From Desulfotruncus arcticus DSM 17038 (GTDB lineage: Bacteria > Bacillota > Desulfotomaculia > Desulfotomaculales > Desulfallaceae), in the NCBI RefSeq assembly GCF_900113335.1, contig NZ_FOOX01000027.1, positions 1 to 38,746 of the forward strand: a stretch of DNA of 38,746 bases, written 5' to 3'. Position numbers and translations under genes: made by a program. Shown here piece by piece: positions 8,567-16,448 of the stretch. Positions within the stretch are counted from its first letter, which is position 1; each line of letters starts with the position of its first letter. The notes below the pieces were generated by a model, which worked only from the letters and a program-made list of their open reading frames with translations, did not search any database and had not been told where the DNA came from.

Positions 8567-9781
8567 ATGAAGCCTGAAATTTTAGCCCCTGCGGGCAGCC
8601 CGGAAAAATTAAGATATGCTATTGCTTACGGTGCCGATGCGGTTTACCTGGGTGGCACGGATTTCGGCCTGCGGGTGGCCGCCGCCGCTTTTGACCGTGA
8701 ATCCATGCTCAGTGCGGTCAAATATGCCCATGCCGGGGGAGTAAAAGTTTATGTCACTCTGAATATATTTGCCCATAACCGGGACATTGAAGCATTGCCG
8801 GGTTACATCCGGGAACTGGTTGACGCCGGGGTTGACGCCGTCATTGTATCAGACCCGGGTGTGTTTTCTCTGGTGCGTGAATTGGCACCGAATCTGAAAA
8901 TTCACGTCAGTACCCAGGCCAACACCACCAACTGGCGCAGCGCCAGGGTTTGGGAGTCGATGGGGGCGGACCGCATCGTGCTGGCCAGAGAACTTAGCCG
9001 CGGGGAGATAAAAACTATCCGGGATAAGACCGGGGTGGAATTGGAAGCTTTTGTACATGGCGCTATGTGTATGTCCTATTCAGGAAGGTGTTTGCTCAGC
9101 AACTATATGACGGGGCGGGATGCCAACAGGGGTGACTGCGCCCAGGCCTGCCGCTGGAAATACCGGCTGGTGGAGGAAAAAAGACCGGGTGAGTTTTTCC
9201 CCTTCAGCGAGGATGACCGGGGTTCCTATATCTTAAGCTCAAGGGATTTATGTTTGCTGGAATACCTGCCGGACCTGCTGGCTGCAGGTGTCACCTCTTT
9301 TAAAATAGAGGGGCGGGTTAAAAGCGTTCATTATGTCGCCACCATAACCAGAGTCTACCGCCAGGCGCTGGACGAATGCCTGAAGGACCCGGATAATTAC
9401 CAGGTTCGCCCGGAATGGCTGCAGGAAATAAGCAAGGTCAGCAACAGGGACTACACTACCGGCTTCTTTACCGGCACCAGGGCGGGCAACCCGCCGCCCC
9501 TGGATTCAATTTACCGGCGCAACTATACTTTTGTCGGGGTGGTGCGTGGTTATGCCCCGGAGCGTGGCTGGCTGCGCGTGGAACAGCGGAACCGCTTTGT
9601 CACCGGCGAGGAATTGGAGATTCTCACCCCCGGGGAGGTGTTTACCTGCCCGGTACATAAAATACTGGACGAAGACGGCAATGTGGTTGACAGCGCGCCG
9701 CACCCCCAGCAAACCATCTACCTGCCCTGGCCCCGCCCGCTGCCGGAGTTCTCCTTGCTGCGCAGGCCGGAAACGGCATAA
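8567..9781 (+). CDS. U32 family peptidase / tRNA or rRNA hydroxylation-type protein
   Basis: A 404-residue member of peptidase family U32. The opening MKPEILAPAGSPEKL, GADAVYLGG, and the cysteine motif CMSYSGRCLLSNY (C168) with DANRGDCAQACRW are hallmarks. E. coli relatives (RlhA, TrhP) act in RNA hydroxylation and bind iron-sulphur clusters, whereas older work describes collagenase activity; the substrate here is unknown. The start is ATG 8567 behind AGAAGGA. Placement after mltG is typical of Peptococcaceae. Confidence 0.92.
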   Translation: MKPEILAPAGSPEKLRYAIAYGADAVYLGGTDFGLRVAAAAFDRESMLSAVKYAHAGGVKVYVTLNIFAHNRDIEALPGYIRELVDAGVDAVIVSDPGVFSLVRELAPNLKIHVSTQANTTNWRSARVWESMGADRIVLARELSRGEIKTIRDKTGVELEAFVHGAMCMSYSGRCLLSNYMTGRDANRGDCAQACRWKYRLVEEKRPGEFFPFSEDDRGSYILSSRDLCLLEYLPDLLAAGVTSFKIEGRVKSVHYVATITRVYRQALDECLKDPDNYQVRPEWLQEISKVSNRDYTTGFFTGTRAGNPPPLDSIYRRNYTFVGVVRGYAPERGWLRVEQRNRFVTGEELEILTPGEVFTCPVHKILDEDGNVVDSAPHPQQTIYLPWPRPLPEFSLLRRPETA

Positions 9782-9865
9782 AGGGAGATGAAAAATAGAT
9801 ACCGTTGGCCAGGTGATCCGGTGGCTTCCCGGAGCAAGCGGAGCACTGGATGCGGAAAAGCGGTC

Positions 9866-9922
9866 AGGGGACACACCTCCTCTTATGGCCAAGGCTTTGG
9901 GGTCGGAGGTATGTCCCCAACG
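9866..9922 (+). repeat. GGGGACA...TGTCCCC imperfect palindrome repeat
   Basis: GGGGACACACCTCC near 9867 is mirrored by GGAGGTATGTCCCC near 9907, ending CAACG. A second copy with the same ends lies at 18476-18533. The rest of the 9782-10158 gap has no gene I can support; a 61-codon frame from 9788 runs through the repeat and looks unlike a protein. Confidence 0.7.
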
Positions 9923-10158
9923 ATACCGTCAAATCCCCAAAGATTGACCTCGAAAGGGCGTAAAGTAACGTAAGGCTGTCTGTTGCAAGCGTTATGCTAT
10001 AAGCAGCTACATTAGCTACAAGGAAAATTGCGCAGCGGCGGAGGGAACCACCGGAGCGCCAGTGACGAGTAGCGTGAGAATTTCATATTGGTATAAAATC
10101 CCACTTGGATGGTCACCTTAGTAATAGTGATAAAATCCGAAAGAGGGGTTTTTTTATT

Positions 10159-11862
10159 TTGCTGGAACTCCGCAAAAAACGCATAATGCTCTCATTTTGG
10201 GCCATGACCATGGCTTTTGCCTTGATTACCTGGCACTTGTATAATATTCAATTGGTCGAAGGCAATAGCTATGCTTTGCGGGCAAGCCAAATCAGGTCGC
10301 AGGAGGTTGCTCTGGAAGAATTTATGCGGGGAGAAATAACGGACCGGAACCAGGTTCCGCTATCCGGCGGCTATTACGCCAACCGTGTGGTAGTTTTTCC
10401 TAAGCTGATGCAAGATCAACAGAAAGAACTGGAACAACTGGCGCAAGTTATTGGGCAAAATTCTGCTGATCTAAACAAAAAAGCCCGCGACGGGGCTTTT
10501 TATCTTACCTTGAATTTAACTTCGAAGCAACTGCAAGCTTTGCAGACAACGCCACCGGAAGGCGTCTTTTTGCTGCCTGTGTACATTCGTTACGGTGACA
10601 AGCCACTGGCCGGGCACATTACCGGCTATTTGGGCAAAATTTCAAGCCAGGAACAGTTTGTGCTGCTGCAGCAGAACAGTGCCAAAAATTATAATTTAGG
10701 TGATTGGGTTGGCCAATCGGGTCTGGAATATTTTTACGAGCAAGAACTTAAGGGCACCTATCCGCAAAGGTGGGCCAGAGTGGCGTTGGATGCCAGAGGC
10801 AGAGTGATTAACGGGGAAGGGTTAACAGTAAACACATCGGCTGCCGACCCGGCGCGTCTTAATGTAGTAACCACGATAGATCGCAACATTCAACAGATTG
10901 TGGAATCAGTCATGGACGCTCATATGCAAAATGGCGCTGTGATTGTAATGAAAGCAGGAAGCGGGGATATTCTGGCTATGGCCAGCAGGCCGGGTTATGA
11001 CCCCTCACCCGCCAGGCTGGGCCACAGTCTCGCCGGCCGACAGGGGGATGTATATGTTGACCACTGCACTTCACTGTTTCAACCGGGATCAGTTTTTAAA
11101 GTCGTGCTGGCGGCGGCCGCCATAGACCTGGGGATGGTTGATTTGGATGAACATTTCACCTGCCTTGGCGCCAATGCCGGGCCTGTTCGCTGCTGGCTGG
11201 ACGGGGGGCATGGACGGATAACTTTTCAACAGGCCTTTGCGGAATCCTGCAACCCTGTTTTTGTAGAAATCGGTGAAAGGTTGGGTGCTGATACCATTAT
11301 TGACTATGCCGGGGCTTTGGGCTTGTCCAACCAGGCTATTGCCGGCTATCCAATTAAAGGGGATAAAAGGCAAAACTTAGCTGCTATTGGTGAAAGGTTC
11401 AATCTGGCCAACAGTTCGGTTGGCCAGGGGCCGGTGCTGGTTACTCCTGTCCAGGTAACCGCCATGTTGAATACAATTGCCAGCGGCGGTTTATACTACC
11501 CTCCCCGTCTGGTTGCCGGTGTGGCCGATGATCAGGGCCGCTTTGTACGGGAAATTAAACAGCCCGAACCCACCAGCGCGATAAGCGCATATACCGCCGG
11601 AGTTATGCAGGATCTGCTGCGCGAAGTGACAGAAGTTGGTGTGGGTACGCGGGCTCAGGTGGCGCAATGGGGCAGTGCAGGTAAAACCGGTTCAGCCCAA
11701 CTCAACAATGCGGACGGGACGGTTGACGCCTGGTTTTCCGGCTTTACTCCAGTAAATAATCCCCAATATGTGATCACCGTTATGGTGCACGATGGAAGCA
11801 GCGGCGGTGCAACCGCGGCCCCGGTGTTTAAAGAAATCGCGGAAAAGATTATGCAGATTTAG
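10159..11862 (+). CDS. Class B penicillin-binding protein (transpeptidase)
   Basis: Membrane-anchored D,D-transpeptidase of 567 residues that cross-links peptidoglycan. A single transmembrane helix (about residues 10-32) is followed by a PBP dimerisation domain starting RGEITDRN. The transpeptidase motifs are complete: SVFK (S311, K314), SCN (S363, N365) and KTG (K509-G511). TTG 10159 follows AAGAGGGG with good spacing; a TTG at 10105 would add 18 residues with no ribosome-binding site. It resembles FtsI/SpoVD/PbpA-like proteins, but no PASTA domain is present, so a specific role in division or sporulation is not assigned. Confidence 0.93.
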   Translation: MLELRKKRIMLSFWAMTMAFALITWHLYNIQLVEGNSYALRASQIRSQEVALEEFMRGEITDRNQVPLSGGYYANRVVVFPKLMQDQQKELEQLAQVIGQNSADLNKKARDGAFYLTLNLTSKQLQALQTTPPEGVFLLPVYIRYGDKPLAGHITGYLGKISSQEQFVLLQQNSAKNYNLGDWVGQSGLEYFYEQELKGTYPQRWARVALDARGRVINGEGLTVNTSAADPARLNVVTTIDRNIQQIVESVMDAHMQNGAVIVMKAGSGDILAMASRPGYDPSPARLGHSLAGRQGDVYVDHCTSLFQPGSVFKVVLAAAAIDLGMVDLDEHFTCLGANAGPVRCWLDGGHGRITFQQAFAESCNPVFVEIGERLGADTIIDYAGALGLSNQAIAGYPIKGDKRQNLAAIGERFNLANSSVGQGPVLVTPVQVTAMLNTIASGGLYYPPRLVAGVADDQGRFVREIKQPEPTSAISAYTAGVMQDLLREVTEVGVGTRAQVAQWGSAGKTGSAQLNNADGTVDAWFSGFTPVNNPQYVITVMVHDGSSGGATAAPVFKEIAEKIMQI

Positions 11863-11892
11863 GGAAGGGGGCACCTCTTGAGGAATGTCCCA

Positions 11893-11938
11893 ACATATGC
11901 CCGGGGGGGCGATTCTGCCCGCCCGCCCGGGCATATGT
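11893..11938 (+). repeat. Long GC-rich inverted repeat after the PBP gene
   Basis: ACATATGCCCGGG at 11893 is the perfect reverse complement of CCCGGGCATATGT ending 11938; further G/C pairing extends inward. A weak T-stretch follows (TCTGCATTTTA), so it may end the PBP transcript, but it is not a textbook terminator. Confidence 0.6.
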
Positions 11939-12021
11939 CTGCATTTTACAGTCTTATCCAGCTATTTGATAATAAGTTACTTAATTGATCAAAGGATCAT
12001 AAATACATAGAAATATGCTAC

Positions 12022-12051
12022 TTGCAAATAGGCAACTTAAAATTATAAAAT
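12022..12051 (+). promoter_or_regulatory. Possible promoter of kamA
   Basis: TTGCAA at 12022-12027 and TAAAAT at 12046-12051 with an 18-base spacer in an AT-rich stretch. It is a moderate match only. I see no lysine riboswitch in 11940-12096. Confidence 0.35.
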
Positions 12052-12096
12052 AAGTTGTCTGATTAAATATGTAAAAAATTTTACGGGAGGTCTCGA

Positions 12097-13320
12097 ATGC
12101 AAGCTAAGTTTAATGCAACCGCCGCTAATTGGAATGACTGGCGGTGGCAGGTTAAAAACAGAATTACAACTGTAGATAAATTGCGTGAAGTAATTGATAT
12201 AACAGAGATTGAAGCAGGCGAAATCAAACAATGCCTGAAGCATTTTCGTATGGCTATTACCCCGTATTACGCCAGCCTGATGGATCCTACCGACAGAAAC
12301 TGCCCCATTAGACGCCAGGCTGTACCACTAATGGAAGAGCTAATACATGATGATTGCGATATGAACGACCCTTTGCATGAAGACGTTGATTCACCGGTAC
12401 CGGGGATTACCCACCGTTATCCCGACCGGGTGCTGCTGCTGGTAACCGATCAGTGTTCAATGTACTGCCGGCACTGCACCAGGCGCAGGATGGCGGGCGG
12501 AAAAGACAGGGCGCTTCCCAAAGCGCAGATAGAAAGGGCTATTTCATATGTTAAAAACAACAGCAAAGTGCGGGATGTATTAATTTCGGGCGGCGATCCG
12601 CTTACTTTGTCCGATCAAAGTCTTGAATACATTATCTGGCGTTTGAGGACAATTAAGCACGTGGAAATTATTAGAATCGGAACCAGAATGCCTGTGGTTT
12701 TGCCGCAGAGGATTACACCGGAACTGTGTAATATGTTAAAAAAATATCATCCCATTTGGCTTAATACACATTTCAATCACCCTAAGGAAGTTACCCCGCA
12801 CTCAATGGAGGCTTGTGAGCGTCTGGCCAATGCCGGCATCCAGCTTGGCAACCAATCCGTATTGCTGAGAGGGGTCAATGATTGCACCAATATAATGAAA
12901 AGACTGCTGCATAAACTATTGGTGATGCGCGTCAGGCCGTATTATCTTTACCAGTGCGATTTGTCCCGCGGCATCGGCCATTTTAGAACTTCCGTGGGCA
13001 AGGGCATTGAAATTATGGAAAATCTGAGAGGACACACTACCGGTTTTGCGATACCTACATTTGTAATAGACGCGCCGGGTGGCGGGGGGAAAATTCCTAT
13101 TCTACCGCAGTACTTAATATCTCGTTCGGACAAAAAAGTAATTTTACGCAACTTTGAAGGAAATATTTATTCCTATACAGAACCCGGTCACAGTGATAGC
13201 GAATGTAATTGCGCAGACTGCAATAGCCAAAAGGGTAAAAACAGCCCGGGGCCGGCAGGCTTAATGAAAGGCGAGGAAGTGGCCCTGGAGTTGAAACCTT
13301 CTGCCAAGGCTGCAGGCTAA
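12097..13320 (+). CDS. kamA: Lysine 2,3-aminomutase
   Basis: Radical-SAM, PLP-dependent enzyme that converts L-alpha-lysine to L-beta-lysine. The cluster motif is CSMYCRHC (C120, C124, C127), followed by TRRRMAGG. The PLP-binding lysine is in DAPGGGGKIP (K332). The ISGGDPLTLSD and QSVLLRGVND segments are typical, and 407 residues is normal. The C-terminus has a Cys cluster (CNCADCNS) as in zinc-binding KamA tails. The acetyltransferase ablB follows, which points to osmolyte synthesis rather than lysine fermentation. Confidence 0.96.
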   Translation: MQAKFNATAANWNDWRWQVKNRITTVDKLREVIDITEIEAGEIKQCLKHFRMAITPYYASLMDPTDRNCPIRRQAVPLMEELIHDDCDMNDPLHEDVDSPVPGITHRYPDRVLLLVTDQCSMYCRHCTRRRMAGGKDRALPKAQIERAISYVKNNSKVRDVLISGGDPLTLSDQSLEYIIWRLRTIKHVEIIRIGTRMPVVLPQRITPELCNMLKKYHPIWLNTHFNHPKEVTPHSMEACERLANAGIQLGNQSVLLRGVNDCTNIMKRLLHKLLVMRVRPYYLYQCDLSRGIGHFRTSVGKGIEIMENLRGHTTGFAIPTFVIDAPGGGGKIPILPQYLISRSDKKVILRNFEGNIYSYTEPGHSDSECNCADCNSQKGKNSPGPAGLMKGEEVALELKPSAKAAG

Positions 13321-13332
13321 TAAAGAAGACTT

Positions 13333-13364
13333 GGTTCAGGTGGGGTTTTGACCCCATCTGAACC
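13333..13364 (+). terminator. Hairpin after kamA
   Basis: GGTTCAG-GTGGGG pairs with CCCCA-CTGAACC around a TTTTGA loop. There is no good T-run after it, so it may be an mRNA-stabilising or weak terminator hairpin between kamA and ablB. Confidence 0.5.
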
Positions 13365-13452
13365 TTAGTCGCACTTATTTCGAGCTTACAGGCTGTTAAT
13401 ACCCGACCTAAGAGGGCGGGGTCTTACAGGCTGTGCGAAGATAAAATCTATG

Positions 13453-13472
13453 GGTCCGCCGGTTGGCGGACC
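13453..13472 (+). repeat. GGTCCGCC/GGCGGACC hairpin before ablB
   Basis: A perfect 8-bp hairpin with a GGTT loop, 18 bases before the ablB start. It shares its GTCCGCC core with the hairpin at 3374-3394, suggesting a dispersed intergenic element. Confidence 0.6.
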
Positions 13473-13490
13473 TCGCTATGGGGGTAAGGC

Positions 13491-14351
13491 ATGTTTGCGC
13501 CTGTTAAAATGAACACAATTAGTGAGAATAACCAATACTTTAGCATAAAAATGACCCTGGACAGCTTTAGCAAACGCATTTGGGTTAAATCCTTTTCCTG
13601 CGAGGACCCACTAAAAATGATCAAATACCTAAAAAACTGCTGCAGGGAGCACGGGTTGGAAAAAATTATCATGCCGGCTGCGCAAGAGCATTTAAAGAGT
13701 TTCGAAAAGGGCGGTTTTCGGCCTGAAGGATTGATAGAGGGATACTTTAACGGCCGGGCAGCATATTTTCTTACTGCTTATACAGATCCCCGGCGTGCCA
13801 AAAGTGATAAATATGACCAATACCTTGACAATGTTCATAAAATAGTACAAAGCCCTCTAAAAAATCCCGGACCATTAAAACCCGGCTACCGGGTGGAAGT
13901 GCCCACGACAAAAGATGTAAACGAAATGGCCATGGTCTTTAAGAAGGTATTTGCAACCTATCCCAGTCCGGTTGACCAACCCGATTACCTTGCCGCGGTG
14001 TTGGGGAAATCCACACTGTTTAGAGCGGTAAAGTATAATGGAGCTATTGTGAGCATAGCGGCGGCAGAGGTTGACCGGGATAACAGCAGCGCGGAACTGA
14101 CCAACTGTGCCACATTGCCGGAGATGCGCGGTATGGGGCTTATGAGCAAACTGTTGCAGGAGTTGGAAAAAGACTGTCTGGCCAATCAAATAGACTGTTT
14201 ATACAGTCTGGCCCGTGCTTCGATGTACGGTATGAACCTTGTATTTCACAGGCTCGGATTTGTTTACCGGGGCACATTAATTAATAATTGTCATATTGGC
14301 GGAAATTACGAAGATATGAATATTTGGGTTAAACCAGCCATAAGCGGTTAA
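13491..14351 (+). CDS. ablB: Beta-lysine N-acetyltransferase
   Basis: GNAT-family enzyme of 286 residues expected to acetylate beta-lysine on the epsilon amino group, giving the compatible solute N-epsilon-acetyl-beta-lysine. The acetyl-CoA binding fold is in the C-terminal half (ELTNCATLPEMRGMGLMSKL). The C-terminus, with ARASMYGMNLVFHRLGF and NNCHIGGNYEDMNIW, is the characteristic AblB/YodP signature. ATG 13491 follows GGGGGTAAGG. Pairing with kamA is the known abl operon arrangement, first described in methanogens, and suggests salt-stress protection. Confidence 0.93.
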   Translation: MFAPVKMNTISENNQYFSIKMTLDSFSKRIWVKSFSCEDPLKMIKYLKNCCREHGLEKIIMPAAQEHLKSFEKGGFRPEGLIEGYFNGRAAYFLTAYTDPRRAKSDKYDQYLDNVHKIVQSPLKNPGPLKPGYRVEVPTTKDVNEMAMVFKKVFATYPSPVDQPDYLAAVLGKSTLFRAVKYNGAIVSIAAAEVDRDNSSAELTNCATLPEMRGMGLMSKLLQELEKDCLANQIDCLYSLARASMYGMNLVFHRLGFVYRGTLINNCHIGGNYEDMNIWVKPAISG

Positions 14352-14433
14352 CTGCATGTTCTTCCGTGGATTGACTATCTAACCGGAGTATAGTACCATA
14401 ATAGTAATACTACAAAATGAAAAAATCATATAT

Positions 14434-14458
14434 AAAAAATCCCGGTGGGGATTTTTTT
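14434..14458 (+). terminator. Intrinsic terminator after ablB
   Basis: AAAAATCCC, a short loop, then GGGGATTTTTTT. It closes the kamA-ablB unit. Confidence 0.85.
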
Positions 14459-14576
14459 AAGTCGTAACTTTGGTTTCTTTTTAAACAGCTATGTTACAAA
14501 AAGTACATGGTTTAGAAAAGACTATGAAAAGTAGATCTATTGCTCCGTACAGATAATAAAACCGGGAGTGTTTGCA

Positions 14577-15344
14577 ATGATTGTTAGGGGAGAGCAGATT
14601 AGAGCGCTTAGAGAAGAGCGTGGTTATACCTTGCAGGACCTGGCAAAACGGGCCAGTTTGTCCTTGTCATATTTAAGTGAAATAGAACGGGGTTCCAAAC
14701 GCCCGTCGTTAAAAACTATTGACAAGCTTGCTGCTGCATTAAATGTCTCTAAATCGCAGTTGATCAAAGGAGATGTTGCCGACACGGGTTTGTCACTGGG
14801 AGACAAAATACGGCTGCTGCGATTGGAAAAGAACATGTCCCTTCAGGATTTGGCTCAAAATGCGGGAATATCCTTATCCTATTGCAGTGAAATTGAGAGG
14901 GGAACTGTCTACCCTGCTTTAGCCACTCTGAAAAAGATTGCCGAGGGTCTGGAAATTCCGGTAACTTCACTTATCAGCCATGAAGGATCACTGGGACATA
15001 AACTAAAATCACTGCGTGAGGAATATGGTTTGACCCAGGCCCAGTTGGCCGGGCTGGCCGGGGTGACAGCAGGCTTGATCGGCCAGATTGAGCATGGTAA
15101 AGTGCAGCCTTCACTTAAAACACTGGAAAAAATATCAGAGGTAATGGGAGTTTCTCCGTGTTATTTCATTATGGAGCCCGGGGCGGTAGACCAGATGTTA
15201 AGTTTGATGAACCCGGAATTGCGGGAAATGCTGATGCACCCCAATGTACAAGCTGTACTTAACCTGGTATGCAACCTCAATGAAAAAGAAATGCAGTTTA
15301 TCTTAAATTTTATCCAGTTATTTAAACGGTCTGAATTAAGTTAA
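14577..15344 (+). CDS. Transcriptional regulator with three XRE-type HTH domains
   Basis: Cytosolic DNA-binding protein of 255 residues. Three similar HTH_3 units follow each other: about residues 4-58 (IRALREERGYTLQDLA), 75-130 (IRLLRLEKNMSLQDLA) and 138-192 (LKSLREEYGLTQAQLA). Each carries the YLSEIERG, YCSEIERG or LIGQIEHG recognition-helix end. The C-terminal 60 residues lack a known ligand domain. ATG 14577 was chosen over GTG 14568 because GGGAG at 14564-14568 is its ribosome-binding site. Triplication in one chain suggests binding to repeated operator sites. The targets are unknown; neighbours are ablB and a ferredoxin. Confidence 0.88.
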   Translation: MIVRGEQIRALREERGYTLQDLAKRASLSLSYLSEIERGSKRPSLKTIDKLAAALNVSKSQLIKGDVADTGLSLGDKIRLLRLEKNMSLQDLAQNAGISLSYCSEIERGTVYPALATLKKIAEGLEIPVTSLISHEGSLGHKLKSLREEYGLTQAQLAGLAGVTAGLIGQIEHGKVQPSLKTLEKISEVMGVSPCYFIMEPGAVDQMLSLMNPELREMLMHPNVQAVLNLVCNLNEKEMQFILNFIQLFKRSELS

Positions 15345-15352
15345 CTTTTGGG

Positions 15353-15381
15353 TTGATAAACGTATATTTGTATATTATAAT
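15353..15381 (+). promoter_or_regulatory. Sigma-A type promoter of the ferredoxin-fmdB unit
   Basis: TTGATA at 15353-15358 and TATAAT at 15376-15381 with a 17-base spacer, immediately after the regulator stop codon. Confidence 0.75.
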
Positions 15382-15416
15382 AAAGCCATATAGAGTTGAA
15401 AGGACAATGATTTTAT

Positions 15417-15587
15417 ATGGCTGCGATGGTAATTAAAACATTATGTATTGGTTGCGGGGTGTGCAGCCAAATGTGCCCCAAACAGGCTATAACCGTCAGG
15501 GTAAAAACCGCACATGTGGATGAAACATTATGCGATGAGTGCGAGGAGTGTGTATTTGCCTGTCCCAACGGGGCGATAACAGTATGA
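15417..15587 (+). CDS. Small 2[4Fe-4S] ferredoxin
   Basis: A 56-residue electron carrier. The two cluster motifs are CIGCGVCSQMCP and CDECEECVFACP, each followed by a short beta strand (KQAITV, NGAITV) as in bacterial 2[4Fe-4S] ferredoxins. The ATG is at 15417, with AAAGGA about 12 bases upstream. The zinc-ribbon gene follows after 23 bases and probably shares the transcript. The redox partner is unknown. Confidence 0.88.
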   Translation: MAAMVIKTLCIGCGVCSQMCPKQAITVRVKTAHVDETLCDECEECVFACPNGAITV

Positions 15588-15610
15588 TTTATACCGGGGA
15601 GGTGGATGGA

Positions 15611-15814
15611 TTGCCTACTTATGATTTTCGGTGCAGTGACTGCGGTCATAAATTTACCATTTTTATTACAATTAGCGAAAAGGATAAAGTTAAGTGCCCG
15701 GCCTGCGGCAAAGATAAAATAGAGCAATTATTTACCGGGTGTTCCGTGCGTACCGGAGGGGGAGGCGGCGGTTGCGACCTTCCCGCCGCCGGTGGCGGCT
15801 TTGGCGGAGGCTGA
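15611..15814 (+). CDS. FmdB family zinc-ribbon protein
   Basis: A 67-residue protein with a rubredoxin-like zinc ribbon: PTYDFRCSDCGHKF and then CPACG, ending in a glycine-rich tail. The FmdB family is named after a putative formamidase/amidase regulator, but the function of such short forms is not established. TTG 15611 was chosen because GGGGAGGTGG lies just upstream and the family begins MPxYDF or MPxYEF. The reading frame extends upstream into the ferredoxin gene but that part is not protein-like. Confidence 0.85.
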   Translation: MPTYDFRCSDCGHKFTIFITISEKDKVKCPACGKDKIEQLFTGCSVRTGGGGGGCDLPAAGGGFGGG

Positions 15815-15846
15815 GGAATATAATAGCAGCGGCCGTGTGCCGTATC

Positions 15847-15887
15847 AAGAGACAGACTGCAGCAATGGCGGCCTGTCTCTTTTATTA
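15847..15887 (+). terminator. Terminator between fmdB and the convergent glutaredoxin gene
   Basis: AAGAGACAG (15847-15855) pairs with CTGTCTCTT (15873-15881), followed by TTATT. It ends the + strand transcript and lies just past the stop of the minus-strand gene, so it may serve both. Confidence 0.75.
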
Positions 15888-15890
15888 AGT

Positions 15891-16121
15891 TTAATGCAGT
15901 ACCTTTTCCAATTTTTCACGGTCGAAGCCTACAATGTACTGGTTGCCAACAGCCACAGTGGGAACTGCCATCTGGCCCGTGTGAGACACCATATCATTGC
16001 GCGCTTTTTCATCGGCTGCTACGTTTAGCTCCTGGAATAGGACTCCTTTTTTGGAAAGAAACTCTTTCACAGTACGGCAGTGCGGTCATGTTGGGGTGGT
16101 GTAAAGTAGAACTTTATCCAT
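15891..16121 (-). CDS. Glutaredoxin-like selenoprotein (UGA as Sec at residue 12)
   Basis: The minus strand from ATG 16121 to TAA 15891 encodes 76 residues with one in-frame TGA (16088-16086). Reading TGA as Sec gives MDKVLLYTTPTUPHCRTVKE, so U replaces the first Cys of the glutaredoxin CPHC active site. The rest (FLSKKG, GQMAVPTVAVGN, IVGFDREKLEKVL) is a complete glutaredoxin fold with the cis-Pro in VPT. AAAGGAGG precedes the start and no other stop or frameshift occurs. Sec-containing thioredoxin/glutaredoxin-fold proteins are an established bacterial class. If it were a pseudogene, decay elsewhere would be expected. Likely role: thiol-disulphide or other redox exchange in the cytosol. Confidence 0.8.
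16054..16068 (-). other. Candidate bacterial SECIS hairpin
   Basis: On the glutaredoxin mRNA, 17 nt after the UGA, GAAAG (16068-16064) and CTTTC (16058-16054) enclose loop AGTTT. The distance and the G near the start of the loop fit the loose bacterial SECIS model. The stem is short and A/U-rich, so folding support is modest. Confidence 0.45.
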
Positions 16122-16207
16122 CTCTAAAACCTCCTTTTTTCTTAGTTTGCCCCTATACAGCACCACATTATTTAATACCAGCGGAGGAAAATTTTTGAGA
16201 ATGTAGA

Positions 16208-16216
16208 ATTATAGCA
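16208..16216 (-). promoter_or_regulatory. Extended -10 promoter of the glutaredoxin gene
   Basis: The minus strand reads TGCTATAAT, an extended -10 element about 87 bases before the ATG. No strong -35 hexamer is visible. Confidence 0.5.
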
Positions 16217-16289
16217 TAAAGGCTTGATCTTTTTCGATCTTGATCGGTTTAAACACTAAGCCGGACTGCACAGAATATAATATATAAAT

Positions 16290-16431
16290 AGGAGTCAGAA
16301 GTCAGAATTCAGGAGTCAGAATGAGGGAACCGGCGAAAAAGCATACTTAAGAAGCTGGGAGATTATTCTTGGGTATTCTAAATAGATTGTTTTTGCGTAT
16401 TCTGAATTCTGACTCCTGTCTCCTGAATTTC
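16290..16431. repeat. MITE-like unit with AGGAGTCAGAATTC inverted arms
   Basis: The left arm (16290-16321) contains AGGAGTCAG three times in variant form; the right arm (about 16398-16431) contains the reverse complement, GAATTCTGACTCCT. About 75 bases lie between them with no gene. The right arm ends just before the mobA ribosome-binding site. A related half-unit is at 3700-3745. The remaining 16140-16290 holds the minus-strand promoter only. Confidence 0.65.
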
Positions 16432-16448
16432 GGGGAGATGTCAAAACG

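Noticed and set aside
9788..9973. 61-codon frame after the U32 gene
   Set aside because: It crosses the GGGGACA palindrome repeat and the product has no protein-like pattern. A GGGAGATG start alone is not enough.
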